Part shown: positions 56,471 to 64,000 of the stretch, in pieces | Numbering within the stretch: position 1 is the stretch's first letter | Layout of the letters: each line of letters starts with the position of its first letter | NCBI RefSeq assembly: GCF_000739085.1 | Contig: NZ_CP009110.1 | Location: 372,001 to 436,000, forward strand | Length of the DNA stretch: 64,000 bases | Direction: 5' to 3' | Origin: Amycolatopsis methanolica 239 | Lineage (GTDB): Bacteria > Actinomycetota > Actinomycetes > Mycobacteriales > Pseudonocardiaceae | Position numbers and translations under genes: made by a program | Notes under the pieces: model-generated | What the model saw: the letters and a program-made list of their open reading frames with translations, nothing else | What the model was told of the DNA's origin: nothing | Databases searched by the model: none

Positions 56471-57964
56471 ATGAAAACCGGCAACATCGCCGACCTGCTC
56501 ACCAGCGCCGCGGAGCAGTGGCCGGACGCCGTCGCGGTGATCGACACCGCCGCCGGCGTCAGCCTGACCTGGTCGCAGCTGGACGCGGCCGCGGGCGGGC
56601 TCGCGCAACGCCTGGCGGACCGGGGCGTCGGGGCCGGTGACAGCGTCGCGCTGCGGCTCCCCACCTCGGCGGACTTCGCCGTCACGCTGTTCGGCGTCAC
56701 CCGCTGCGGTGCGATCGCGGTGCCCGTCTCGCCGCTGTCCCCGCGCCCGGAACTGGACACCGTGCTCGCGCACAGCGGCGCGCGCCTGGTGATCAGCCGG
56801 AACCCCGGCGACGGGACGGACGACGTGCCGGTGCTGCGGCCGGAAATCGGTCCAGGTGCGAATTTCCCCGTCCACGGCGGCGGTGAGGACATCGCCGTGC
56901 TCTCCTACACCTCGGGCACCACCGGACCGCCGCGCGGGGTGATGCTGTCGCACCGCGCGCTGTTGGCCAACCTCGAACAGCTGGGCCGGATCGACCCGCC
57001 GCCGGTCGGGCACCCGGACCGGGTGCTGATCGCGATCCCGCTGTTCCACGTCTACGGGCTCGGCCCCGGCCTGCTGCTCAGCACGGCGGTGGGCGCGACG
57101 GCCGTGCTGGCCGAGCGGTTCCACGCGCGGCGGGCGCTGCGGGCGTGCGCGGACCACCGGGTGACCGTGATCGGCGGGGTCCCGGCGATGTACGCCGAAC
57201 TGGCCATGTTTGAGCGGGACGAACTCGCGGCCGGCCTGGGCACGGTCCGCCTGCTCACGTCGGGCGCGGCGCCGCTGCACCCGAAGGTCCTCGCCGCGAT
57301 CCGGGAGAAGACCGGGCTGGGCGTGTTCGAGGGCTACGGGCTGACCGAGACCGCGCCGGTGGTGACGTCGACGCTGGTCACCGGCTACCCGAAGCCCGGC
57401 TCGACGGGCCGCCCGCTGCCCGGCGTGGAGATCCGGCTGGTGGGGCCGGACGGCTCGGGCGAGCCGGTGCCGCTCGACCCGGACGACCCGGAGGACGTGT
57501 TCGAGGAGGACGGCGACGGCACCGGCCTGGTCGCGATCCGCGGCGCGAACCTGTTCTCCGGCTACTGGCCGGACGGCGCGCACGGGCCGGACGCCGACGG
57601 CTGGTTCCGCACCGGCGACATCGGGTTCCTGGACAGCGACGGCGACCTGCACCTGGTGGACCGTGCCAACGACCTGATCATCGTGAACGGCTTCAACGTG
57701 TACCCGCACGAGGTCGAGGAGGTCATCGCCGGGCTGCCGGAGGTGGCCGAGGTGGCCGTGGTCGGGGTGCTCGACGAGCGCAGCGGCGAGGCGGTCAAGG
57801 CGGTCGTGGTTCCCGCGCCCGGTGCGTCGCTGTCCGAGCAGCAGGTCGTCGAGGCCTGCGCGGAGCGGCTGGCCGGGTACAAGGTGCCGCACACGGTCGA
57901 GTTCGCCGAGCGGCTGCCGCATTCGCCGACCGGGAAGCTGCGCCGGGTGCAGTTGCGGGGATGA
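56471..57964 (+). CDS. Acyl-CoA synthetase (AMP-binding family)
   Basis: A 497-residue ANL-superfamily ligase. IAVLSYTSGTTGPPRGVMLSH is the phosphate loop, FHVYGLGPGLLLS and GYGLTETAPVV lie around the acyl/AMP site, GWFRTGDIGFLDSDGDLHLVDRANDLIIVNGFNVYPHEVEEVI is the hinge and C-terminal domain, and HSPTGKLRRVQL contains the catalytic Lys. It activates a carboxylate, most likely a fatty acid, through an acyl-adenylate to the CoA thioester. The next gene starts 7 bp after it. Confidence 0.9.
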   Translation: MKTGNIADLLTSAAEQWPDAVAVIDTAAGVSLTWSQLDAAAGGLAQRLADRGVGAGDSVALRLPTSADFAVTLFGVTRCGAIAVPVSPLSPRPELDTVLAHSGARLVISRNPGDGTDDVPVLRPEIGPGANFPVHGGGEDIAVLSYTSGTTGPPRGVMLSHRALLANLEQLGRIDPPPVGHPDRVLIAIPLFHVYGLGPGLLLSTAVGATAVLAERFHARRALRACADHRVTVIGGVPAMYAELAMFERDELAAGLGTVRLLTSGAAPLHPKVLAAIREKTGLGVFEGYGLTETAPVVTSTLVTGYPKPGSTGRPLPGVEIRLVGPDGSGEPVPLDPDDPEDVFEEDGDGTGLVAIRGANLFSGYWPDGAHGPDADGWFRTGDIGFLDSDGDLHLVDRANDLIIVNGFNVYPHEVEEVIAGLPEVAEVAVVGVLDERSGEAVKAVVVPAPGASLSEQQVVEACAERLAGYKVPHTVEFAERLPHSPTGKLRRVQLRG

Positions 57965-57971
57965 TTTGCCC

Positions 57972-58208
57972 ATGGCCCACGAAGTGACCGTGATGACCCG
58001 CCAGGGCTGCTCGTCGTGCGTCCAGGCGGAGCGGGACGTCGAGCGGATCTGCGCCGAGCTGGGCGTGCCGTGGCGCGCCGAGGACGTCGACAGCGACCGG
58101 GAGTGGCAGGCCGAGTACGGCGACCGGGTGCCGGTGATCCTGGTCGACGGCGCCGAGCACGGCTACTGGAAGGTCGAGGAGGACCGGCTCCGCGCCGCGC
58201 TGGCGTAA
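57972..58208 (+). CDS. Glutaredoxin-like thiol-disulfide protein (Rv0508-like)
   Basis: A 78-residue thioredoxin-fold protein with a CSSC active site in RQGCSSCVQAERDVERIC and the cis-Pro in DRVPVILVDG. It may be a mycoredoxin-like reductase or a general disulfide reductase. It lies close to rex-hemA, as does its mycobacterial counterpart. ATG 57972. Confidence 0.85.
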   Translation: MAHEVTVMTRQGCSSCVQAERDVERICAELGVPWRAEDVDSDREWQAEYGDRVPVILVDGAEHGYWKVEEDRLRAALA

Positions 58209-58255
58209 GCGTTCGGTAACCCCGCTGGGCGCCCCGCCGGGGCCAGACTGGTGGC

Positions 58256-59770
58256 GTGAGCACGAACCTCGAGTCGCCGCGGCTGTCCGCGCCCGTCGCC
58301 GGGCTGATCGGTGTGATCGCCCTGATCGCCGCGCTCGGGGCCGGGCACCTGGTCGCCGGGTTCGTCGGGGCGGGCGCTTCGCCGTTCGTGGCGGTCGGCA
58401 ACGCGGCGATCGACCTGACCCCGGCCTGGCTCAAGGACTTCGCGGTGCGGGCGTTCGGCACCGCGGACAAGGCCGTGCTGCTGACCGGTATGGCCGTTGC
58501 CGCGCTGGCGCTCGCAGTGGCCGCCGGGCTCGCCTCCCGCCGCCGGGCCGCGCCCGGGCTGGTGTTCGTGTCCGCGGTCGGCGTGCTCGGCGGGGCCGCC
58601 GTGTTCACCCGCCCCGACCTGGGGCAGATCGCGTTGCTCGCGCCGGTGGCCAGCCTGGTCGCCGGGCTCGCGGTGTTCGCGTGGCTGCACCGGACCGCGC
58701 TGGACGGGCAGTACTCGTCGGCCGCGCGGCGGAACTTCCTGATCGCCGTGGCTGGCGCCGGCGTGGCCGGGGTCGTCGGACAGCTGGTCGGCACGAGCAG
58801 GGACGCCGAGGGCTCCCGGGCGGCCGTAGGCCCGCTGGTCGCCACGCGGACCGCGCCACCGGTGCCCGCCGGCGCGGACTTCGCGAAGTTCGGCACGCCG
58901 TCGTTCCTCACGCCCAACGCGGACTTCTACCGCATCGACACCGCGCTCGTGGTGCCGCAGGTCCGCACTGAGGACTGGTCGCTGCGGATCCACGGCATGG
59001 TGGACCGCGAGATCACCTACTCCTGGTCCGACATCCGCGACCGGCCACTGGTCGAGCGGATCGTGACCCTGTGCTGCGTGTCCAACCCGGTCGGCGGGCC
59101 CTACATCTCCACCGCGCGGTTCATCGGCGTCGACCTCGCCGAGCTGCTGGCCGAAGCCGGTCTCCGGCCCGGCGCCGAGCAGGTGTTCTCCACCAGCGCG
59201 GACGGCTGGACCGCGGGCACGCCGGTGGCCGCGATGATCGATCCGTCCGTCGGCGCGATGCTCGCGATCGGCATGAACGGCGAGCCGCTGCCGATCGAGC
59301 ACGGTTTCCCGGCGCGGCTGGTCGTGCCCGGGCTCTACGGCTACGTCTCGGCGACGAAGTGGGTGACCGACCTGGAGGTCACCACCTGGGCCGCGCGCAA
59401 GCCGTACTGGCTGCAGCGCGGCTGGGCGCGGCAGGCGCCGGTGAAGACGGAGTCGCGCATCGACGCTCCGCGCGGTCCGGTCGCCGCCGGGCAGGTGCGC
59501 ATCGCCGGGATCGCGTGGGCGCAGCACACCGGGATCGACCGGGTCGAGGTGAGCGTGGACGACGGCCCGTGGGCGACGGCGGAGCTGTCCACCGAGGTGA
59601 CGGTGGACGCCTGGCGCATGTGGTGGGTGGACGTGCCGGTCGCGCGCGGCAGCCACGCGGTGCGGGTGCGGGCGACCGACCGCAGCGGTTACACGCAGAC
59701 CGATCAGCTCGCCGATGTCGTCCCGGACGGCGCCACCGGCTGGCACACGATCACCTTCACGGCGCGCTAG
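58256..59770 (+). CDS. Sulfite oxidase-family molybdopterin enzyme with membrane N-terminus
   Basis: A 504-residue protein. About four to five helices in residues 1-180 anchor it. The molybdopterin domain follows, with FGTPSFLTPNADFYRIDTAL, the conserved Cys in VTLCCVSNPVGG, ISTARFIGVDLAELL and GFPARLVVPGLYGYVSATKWVTDLEVT. A C-terminal Ig-like dimerisation domain has QVRIAGIAWAQHTGIDRVEVSVDDGPW. No heme domain is present. It likely oxidises or reduces a sulfoxide/sulfite-type substrate outside the membrane; the electron partner is unknown. Confidence 0.87.
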   Translation: MSTNLESPRLSAPVAGLIGVIALIAALGAGHLVAGFVGAGASPFVAVGNAAIDLTPAWLKDFAVRAFGTADKAVLLTGMAVAALALAVAAGLASRRRAAPGLVFVSAVGVLGGAAVFTRPDLGQIALLAPVASLVAGLAVFAWLHRTALDGQYSSAARRNFLIAVAGAGVAGVVGQLVGTSRDAEGSRAAVGPLVATRTAPPVPAGADFAKFGTPSFLTPNADFYRIDTALVVPQVRTEDWSLRIHGMVDREITYSWSDIRDRPLVERIVTLCCVSNPVGGPYISTARFIGVDLAELLAEAGLRPGAEQVFSTSADGWTAGTPVAAMIDPSVGAMLAIGMNGEPLPIEHGFPARLVVPGLYGYVSATKWVTDLEVTTWAARKPYWLQRGWARQAPVKTESRIDAPRGPVAAGQVRIAGIAWAQHTGIDRVEVSVDDGPWATAELSTEVTVDAWRMWWVDVPVARGSHAVRVRATDRSGYTQTDQLADVVPDGATGWHTITFTAR

Positions 59771-59803
59771 ATGTGCTTTCGGTCATGCCGTTGACCAGCC
59801 ACT

Positions 59804-59832
59804 TTGTGCCTGCGTTCACAAGTGGCTACCGT
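59804..59832 (+). promoter_or_regulatory. Rex operator and promoter of rex-hemACD
   Basis: TTGTGCCTGCGTTCACAA (59804-59821) fits the Rex operator TTGTGAA-N4-TTCACAA with mismatches only at two inner positions. TTGTGC (59804-59809) serves as -35, a 17-bp spacer follows, and TACCGT (59827-59832) is the -10. Rex bound here would block its own promoter until NADH rises. The leader before the rex start is about 97 nt. Confidence 0.85.
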
Positions 59833-59935
59833 ATTGCCGGTACCCCTCGCGGCGGCCGTGCATCAAACCCGACTTCGCGGCCCGGGTCAAGAGGGATTTC
59901 GAAGCTCATCGAGGGCGTGGAACGAGGAGGCCGGC

Positions 59936-60718
59936 GTGGTGTCACAGCGTGGCCGGCGAAACGGTTCGGCCGTCGCCCGGAAGCTGTCCACCCCGGACGC
60001 CGACAACGCCCCCACCGCGGAGATGCCCGCGGTCACCGAGAACGGCGCCGAGGAGGCCAGGGTCCGCGCGATCCCGGAGGCCGCCGTCGCCCGTCTCGCC
60101 GTGTACCTGCGCGTCCTGTCCGCCATGTCCGAGCAGGGCGCGACCACCGTGGCCAGCGAGGAGCTCGCCACCGCCGCCGGCGTGAACTCCGCCAAGCTGC
60201 GCAAGGACCTGTCCTACCTCGGCTCGTACGGCACCCGCGGTGTCGGCTACGAGGTCGCCGTGCTGGTGGCCCAGCTCGAGCGCATTCTGGGACTCACGCG
60301 ACAGCACAAGGTCGCCGTCGTCGGAATCGGTAACCTCGGTCATGCGTTGGCCAATTACGGAGGCTTCCCCGGCCGTGGGTTCCCGGTCGAGGCGCTGTTC
60401 GACATCGACCCCGACCTGATCGGCGTTCCGGTCGGCGGGATCCCAGTGTCGCACCTCAACGACATCCCCGAGGTGTGCTCGGAGCGGGGGGTCTCGATCG
60501 GCGTCATCGCGACGCCGCCGCCCGCGGCCCAGACGGTCGCCGACCGGCTGGTGCAGGGCGGGGTGCAGTGCATCCTGAACTTCGCGCCGGTGGTCCTCCA
60601 GGTGCCCGACCACGTCGAGGTGCGCAAGGTCGACCTGGCCGTGGAGCTGCAGATCCTGTCGTTCCACGTCGCCCGGCGAGCGGAGAACGTGGGTGGTAAC
60701 GGAATGGTGGTGCGCTAA
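59936..60718 (+). CDS. rex: Redox-sensing transcriptional repressor Rex
   Basis: A 260-residue protein. The N-terminal winged helix (about residues 40-105: VARLAVYLRVLSAMSEQGATTVASEELATAAGVNSAKLRKDLSYLGSYGTRGVGYEV) is typical of Rex. The NADH domain has VAVVGIGNLGHALANYGGF and VEALFDIDPDLIGVPVGGIPV, then IGVIATPPPAAQTVADRLV. It senses the NADH/NAD ratio and represses respiratory and heme genes. GTG 59936 follows GAGGAGG by six bases. Its gene precedes hemA with no gap, an operon known from Streptomyces. Confidence 0.93.
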   Translation: MVSQRGRRNGSAVARKLSTPDADNAPTAEMPAVTENGAEEARVRAIPEAAVARLAVYLRVLSAMSEQGATTVASEELATAAGVNSAKLRKDLSYLGSYGTRGVGYEVAVLVAQLERILGLTRQHKVAVVGIGNLGHALANYGGFPGRGFPVEALFDIDPDLIGVPVGGIPVSHLNDIPEVCSERGVSIGVIATPPPAAQTVADRLVQGGVQCILNFAPVVLQVPDHVEVRKVDLAVELQILSFHVARRAENVGGNGMVVR

Positions 60719-62044
60719 GTGAGTGTCCTGGCCGTCGGGCTGTCGTACCGCACTGCCGATCTCCGGACGCTGGAGAAGGTCGCGGTGCCTGCGACGGAGC
60801 TGGAGAAGGTGCTGCACGAGCTCCAGCAGTCGCCGCACGTGAACGAGGTCATGCTCGTCTCGACGTGCAACCGCATCGAGGTCTACTCGGTGGTCGAGGC
60901 GTTCCACGGCGGTCTGGCCGACATCTCCGAGGTGCTCGCGCGCCAGGCCGGCTGCGACGCCGCCGACCTCTACGACAACTTCTACGTGCACTACGCGGGC
61001 GCCGCCGTCGAGCACATCTTCTCCGTGGCCTCCGGCCTGGACTCGATGGTCGTCGGTGAGACGCAGATCCTCGGCCAGGTGCGCAACTACTACGCCGCCG
61101 CGCGCGAGGCCGGCACCGTCGGCCGCACCCTGCACGAGTTGATCCAGACCACGCTGCGCGTCGGCAAGCGCGTGCACACCGAGACCGGGCTGGACCACCT
61201 CGGCGCGTCCGTGGTGTCCGAAGCCCTCGGCGAGGCGCCCGACCTGGCAGGCCAGCACGCGGTGATCGTCGGCGCCGGTTCGATGGGCGCGCTGTCCGCG
61301 AGCCAGCTGCGCAAGAGCGGCATAGGCCGCATCACGGTCGTCAACCGCACCCTGGCCAACGCCGAGCGGCTCGCGGCCAACGTCACCGAGCAGGGCGTGC
61401 CCGCGGTGGCCGCCGGCATGGACGAGCTGACCGCCCGCCTCGCCGACGCCGACGTCGTGGTCGCCTGCACCGGCGCGCAGGACGTCGTCATCACGCCCGC
61501 GCACCTTGCCGGCCGCGGCGAGCGCCCGGTCGTGGTGTGCGACCTCGGCCTGCCGCGGGACGTCCACCCCGACGTGGACAGCCTGCCCGGCGTCCGCCTC
61601 GTCGACCTGGAGACCGTCCGCAAGCGGATGGACTCGCTGGGCTCGGCGGGCAGCGCCAAGCAGATCGCCAAGGCCAACGGCATCGTGCTGGACGAGGTGC
61701 GCGAGTACCTCGCCGCCCAGCGCAGCGCCGCGGTCACCCCGACCGTCACCGCGCTGCGCAAGCGGGCCGCCGAGGTCGTCGACGCCGAGATGCTGCGGCT
61801 GGACAACCGGCTGCCCGGCCTCGACGCCGAGGTCCGCGACGAGTTCAACCGGACCGTGCGCCGGGTCGTGGACAAGCTGCTGCACGCGCCGACGGTGCGT
61901 GTGAAGCAGCTCGCCGCGGAAACCCAGGGCACGGACTACGCCAACGCGCTGCGGGAGCTGTTCGAGCTCGACCCGGCATCGCCTGCCGTCGTGTCGAGCC
62001 CGACCACCGAGCGCCTGCCCAGGACAGACGGTGAAAGCAAGTGA
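60719..62044 (+). CDS. hemA: Glutamyl-tRNA reductase
   Basis: A 441-residue enzyme reducing glutamyl-tRNA to glutamate-1-semialdehyde, the first step of tetrapyrrole synthesis. [14 protein letters not shown] holds the catalytic Cys50, [16 protein letters not shown] is the substrate loop, [20 protein letters not shown] is the NADPH motif and [12 protein letters not shown] is in the dimerisation helix. GTG 60719 abuts the rex stop. The stop overlaps hemC by 4 bp. Confidence 0.95.
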   Translation: MSVLAVGLSYRTADLRTLEKVAVPATELEKVLHELQQSPHVNEVMLVSTCNRIEVYSVVEAFHGGLADISEVLARQAGCDAADLYDNFYVHYAGAAVEHIFSVASGLDSMVVGETQILGQVRNYYAAAREAGTVGRTLHELIQTTLRVGKRVHTETGLDHLGASVVSEALGEAPDLAGQHAVIVGAGSMGALSASQLRKSGIGRITVVNRTLANAERLAANVTEQGVPAVAAGMDELTARLADADVVVACTGAQDVVITPAHLAGRGERPVVVCDLGLPRDVHPDVDSLPGVRLVDLETVRKRMDSLGSAGSAKQIAKANGIVLDEVREYLAAQRSAAVTPTVTALRKRAAEVVDAEMLRLDNRLPGLDAEVRDEFNRTVRRVVDKLLHAPTVRVKQLAAETQGTDYANALRELFELDPASPAVVSSPTTERLPRTDGESK

Positions 62045-62997
62045 CGAGGACCATTCGGATCGGGACGCGGGGCAGCGCCCTCGCCCTGACCCAGACCGGC
62101 ACGGTCGCCGACGCGCTGCGCAAGGCGGGCCAGGAGGTCGAGATCGTGAAGGTCTCGACGCCGGGTGACCGCTCCAGCGCGCCGATCGCGGAGATCGGCG
62201 TCGGCGTGTTCACCTCCGCGCTGCGCGAGGCCCTGCTGAACAAGCAGGTCGACGTCGCGGTGCACTCGTACAAGGACCTGCCGACGGCGCCCGAGCGCGG
62301 CATCGTGCTGGCCGCCGTGCCGCCGCGGGAGGACCCGCGTGACGCGCTGATCGCCCGCGACGGGCTGACGCTGGGCGAGCTGCCCCCGGGCGCGCGCATC
62401 GGCACCGGTTCGCCGCGCCGCACGGCGCAGCTGCGCGCGCTCGGCCTCGGCTTCGAGGTCGTGCCCATCCGGGGCAACATCGACACCCGGCTGAACAAGG
62501 TCTTCGACGGCGAGCTGGACGCCGTCGTGCTCGCGCGCGCCGGCCTGGCCCGTCTCGGCCGGGCCGACGTGATCACCGAGACCCTGGACCCGATCCAGAT
62601 GCTGCCCGCGCCCGCACAGGGCGCGCTGGCGGTGGAGTGCCGCGTCGACGACGTGGACATCGAACACCTTCTTCGGTCCATTGTGGACGACGAAGCGACA
62701 CGGGCCGCGGTGACGGCGGAGCGGGCCATGCTGGCCGCGCTCGAAGCCGGCTGCAGCGCGCCCGTCGGCGCACTCGCCGAGGTGGTGGAGGATCTTGACG
62801 CGGACGGCTCGGTCATCGAGAACGTGTCGCTGCGCGGGGTCGCCGCCGCCGGCCTCGACGACGAGGGTGTGCAGCTGCTGCGCGCCTCGGCGGTCGCCGG
62901 CAAGAGCGAAGCGGAGCAACTCGGCCGCGACCTGGCCGCGGAGCTGCTCGACCTCGGAGCCGGCGCGCTGTCCGGCCCGGGCCGCGAATCACGGTGA
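62041..62997 (+). CDS. hemC: Porphobilinogen deaminase (hydroxymethylbilane synthase)
   Basis: A 318-residue enzyme condensing four porphobilinogens into hydroxymethylbilane. [55 protein letters not shown] and [13 protein letters not shown] are diagnostic, and EAGCSAPVG contains the dipyrromethane cofactor Cys238. GTG 62041 overlaps the hemA stop (GTGA). HemD follows 55 bp later. Confidence 0.95.
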   Translation: MTRTIRIGTRGSALALTQTGTVADALRKAGQEVEIVKVSTPGDRSSAPIAEIGVGVFTSALREALLNKQVDVAVHSYKDLPTAPERGIVLAAVPPREDPRDALIARDGLTLGELPPGARIGTGSPRRTAQLRALGLGFEVVPIRGNIDTRLNKVFDGELDAVVLARAGLARLGRADVITETLDPIQMLPAPAQGALAVECRVDDVDIEHLLRSIVDDEATRAAVTAERAMLAALEAGCSAPVGALAEVVEDLDADGSVIENVSLRGVAAAGLDDEGVQLLRASAVAGKSEAEQLGRDLAAELLDLGAGALSGPGRESR

Positions 62998-63052
62998 AAC
63001 AGTTCCTCGAACGGTTCGGCGCGCTCGCGCCGACTCATAGGAGAAAGACACG

Positions 63053-64000
63053 ATGACCCCCGCGCGGACAACCGCTGGGCGCGTCGCCTTCGTGGGCTCC
63101 GGCCCCGGCGACGCCGGACTGCTGACCGTACGTGCCCAGGAGCTCCTGGCGAAGGCCGAGGTCGTGGTGACCGACCCGGACGTGCCCGCCGGCGTGCTCG
63201 CGGGCGCCAGCGCGGACGCCGAGGTCAGGCCCGCCGTCGGCGAGCCCGCCGAGGTCGCGAAGGACCTCGCCAACGAGGCCAAGGGCGGACGGCTCGTGCT
63301 GCGCCTGTCCAGCGGCGACCCGCTGACCAGCGCCGCCGCCGTCGCCGAGGTGCAGGCCGTCGCGAAGACCAGCGCGGTCTTCGAGGTCGTGCCGGGCATC
63401 ACGCCGGGTTCGGCCGTGCCCGCCTACGCCGGCATCGCGCTCGGCGGCAGCTACACCGACGTCGACGTCCGCGGCGACGTCGACTGGGCGAAGGTGGCCG
63501 CCGCCCCCGGCCCGATCGTGCTGCACGCGACTTCCGGCCAGCTGGCCGAGGCCGCCGGCGCGCTGACCGAACACGGCCTGGCAGGCACCACCCCGGTCGC
63601 CGTCACCGCCAACGGCACGATCAACACCCAGCGCACGGTCGACACCACGCTGGCGAGCCTGTCGCAGGACGCCGGTGAACTGGTCGGCCCGCTCGTGGTG
63701 ACCGTCGGCGAGCAGGCCGGGCAGCGGTCGAAGCTGTCCTGGTGGGAGTCGCGCGCCCTCTACGGCTGGAAGGTCCTGGTGCCCCGCACCAAGGAGCAGG
63801 CCGGCGAGATGGCCGAGCGGCTGCGCATCCACGGCGCCACGTCGCACGAGGTCCCGACCATCTCGGTCGAGCCGCCGCGCAGCCCCGCCCAGATGGAGCG
63901 CGCGGTCAAGGGCCTGGTCGACGGCCGCTACCAGTGGATCGTGTTCACCTCGGCCAACGCGGTGAAGGCGGTGTGGGAGAAGTTCGAGGAGTTCGGCCTC
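63053..64000 (+). CDS. hemD: Uroporphyrinogen-III synthase fused to a degenerate methyltransferase domain (3' part missing)
   Basis: The gene runs off the right edge; 316 codons are present from ATG 63053, preceded by GGAGAAAG. The first 240 or so residues are a SUMT-like methyltransferase domain: VAFVGSGPGDAGLLTVRAQELL, then VLRLSSGDPLTSAA where active enzymes have RLKGGDPFxFGRG, and VVPGITPGSAVPAYAGIALG. The last part (WKVLVPRTKEQAGEMAERLRIHGA, WIVFTSANAVKAVWEKF) is the start of the uroporphyrinogen-III synthase domain. The fusion is usual for actinobacterial HemD; the altered methyltransferase loop suggests that the N-terminal domain may be inactive. Confidence 0.88.
   Translation, partial: MTPARTTAGRVAFVGSGPGDAGLLTVRAQELLAKAEVVVTDPDVPAGVLAGASADAEVRPAVGEPAEVAKDLANEAKGGRLVLRLSSGDPLTSAAAVAEVQAVAKTSAVFEVVPGITPGSAVPAYAGIALGGSYTDVDVRGDVDWAKVAAAPGPIVLHATSGQLAEAAGALTEHGLAGTTPVAVTANGTINTQRTVDTTLASLSQDAGELVGPLVVTVGEQAGQRSKLSWWESRALYGWKVLVPRTKEQAGEMAERLRIHGATSHEVPTISVEPPRSPAQMERAVKGLVDGRYQWIVFTSANAVKAVWEKFEEFGL

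Noticed and set aside
59942..61885. A 647-codon minus-strand frame over rex and hemA.
   Set aside because: It is antisense to two clear enzymes/regulators; His/Asp/Gly/Val-rich composition is typical of a shadow frame.
1..64000. Search for tRNA, rRNA, integrase, transposase or attachment sites.
   Set aside because: No CCA-ended cloverleaf, rRNA segment, DDE transposase, recombinase or duplicated flanking site was recognised by eye.

Overview
The window is GC-rich actinobacterial chromosome, most likely from a Pseudonocardiaceae genus such as Amycolatopsis. Evidence includes mycothiol glycosyltransferase MshA, a SenX3-RegX3 pair, an HbhA-like protein, CGNR zinc-finger regulators, many GTG starts and several promoters with a -10 box 6-8 nt upstream of the start codon (probable leaderless mRNAs). 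From about 20 kb to the right end the gene order follows the conserved block known from Mycobacterium tuberculosis Rv0474-Rv0511: XRE/hbhA/DUF2516, DUF2505, murB, L,D-transpeptidase, SDR, mshA, ybjN, gpm, senX3-regX3, ppx-like, proline-rich membrane protein, TIM-barrel protein, proC, small HTH, bS22, epimerase, acyltransferase, HAD phosphatase, glutaredoxin, hemA-hemC-hemD. No tRNA, rRNA, CRISPR array, intact insertion sequence or prophage was seen.

Layout. 0-13.8 kb is accessory: a haloacetate-dehalogenase-like hydrolase divergent from a CGNR regulator, two decayed genes (SDR and multicopper oxidase), a PP2C-type phosphatase, an HTH/Clp-N pair under two tandem operators, a YczR/YczE-type pair, a secreted repeat protein, an ECF-type sigma factor, a long tandem-repeat spacer, an aminotransferase, a DUF445 protein, a small DnaA-box cluster and a second CGNR regulator divergent from a VOC protein. 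13.9-18.5 kb holds a PadR-ABC-FtsX efflux-type operon, then a zinc-ribbon protein and a zinc-ribbon/P-loop kinase-like protein. 18.5-31.2 kb holds a PCMT-like methyltransferase, the XRE-HbhA-DUF2516-YbaK run, an osmoprotectant transporter lacking its ATPase, purU, a DedA protein and an acyltransferase pair resembling ornithine-lipid OlsB/OlsA.

32-52.7 kb is the conserved envelope/mycothiol/phosphate-sensing block. It is interrupted between gpm and senX3 by a TetR/small-membrane-protein module and an HTH/aldo-keto reductase module. 52.9-64 kb holds a HAD phosphatase, a guanidine-III riboswitch in front of an SMR (Gdx-type) exporter, a BldN-like sigma factor with a DUF5667 membrane protein, an acyl-CoA synthetase, a glutaredoxin, a sulfite-oxidase-family protein and the rex-hemA-hemC-hemD operon behind a recognisable Rex operator; hemD runs off the right edge.

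The strongest non-gene signals are the guanidine-III riboswitch, two operators laid over the -35 and -10 boxes of the HTH/Clp-N promoter, the Rex operator, the DnaA-box cluster, a train of five hairpins after the YczR-type gene, and several intergenic spacers built from degenerate GC-rich tandem repeats.
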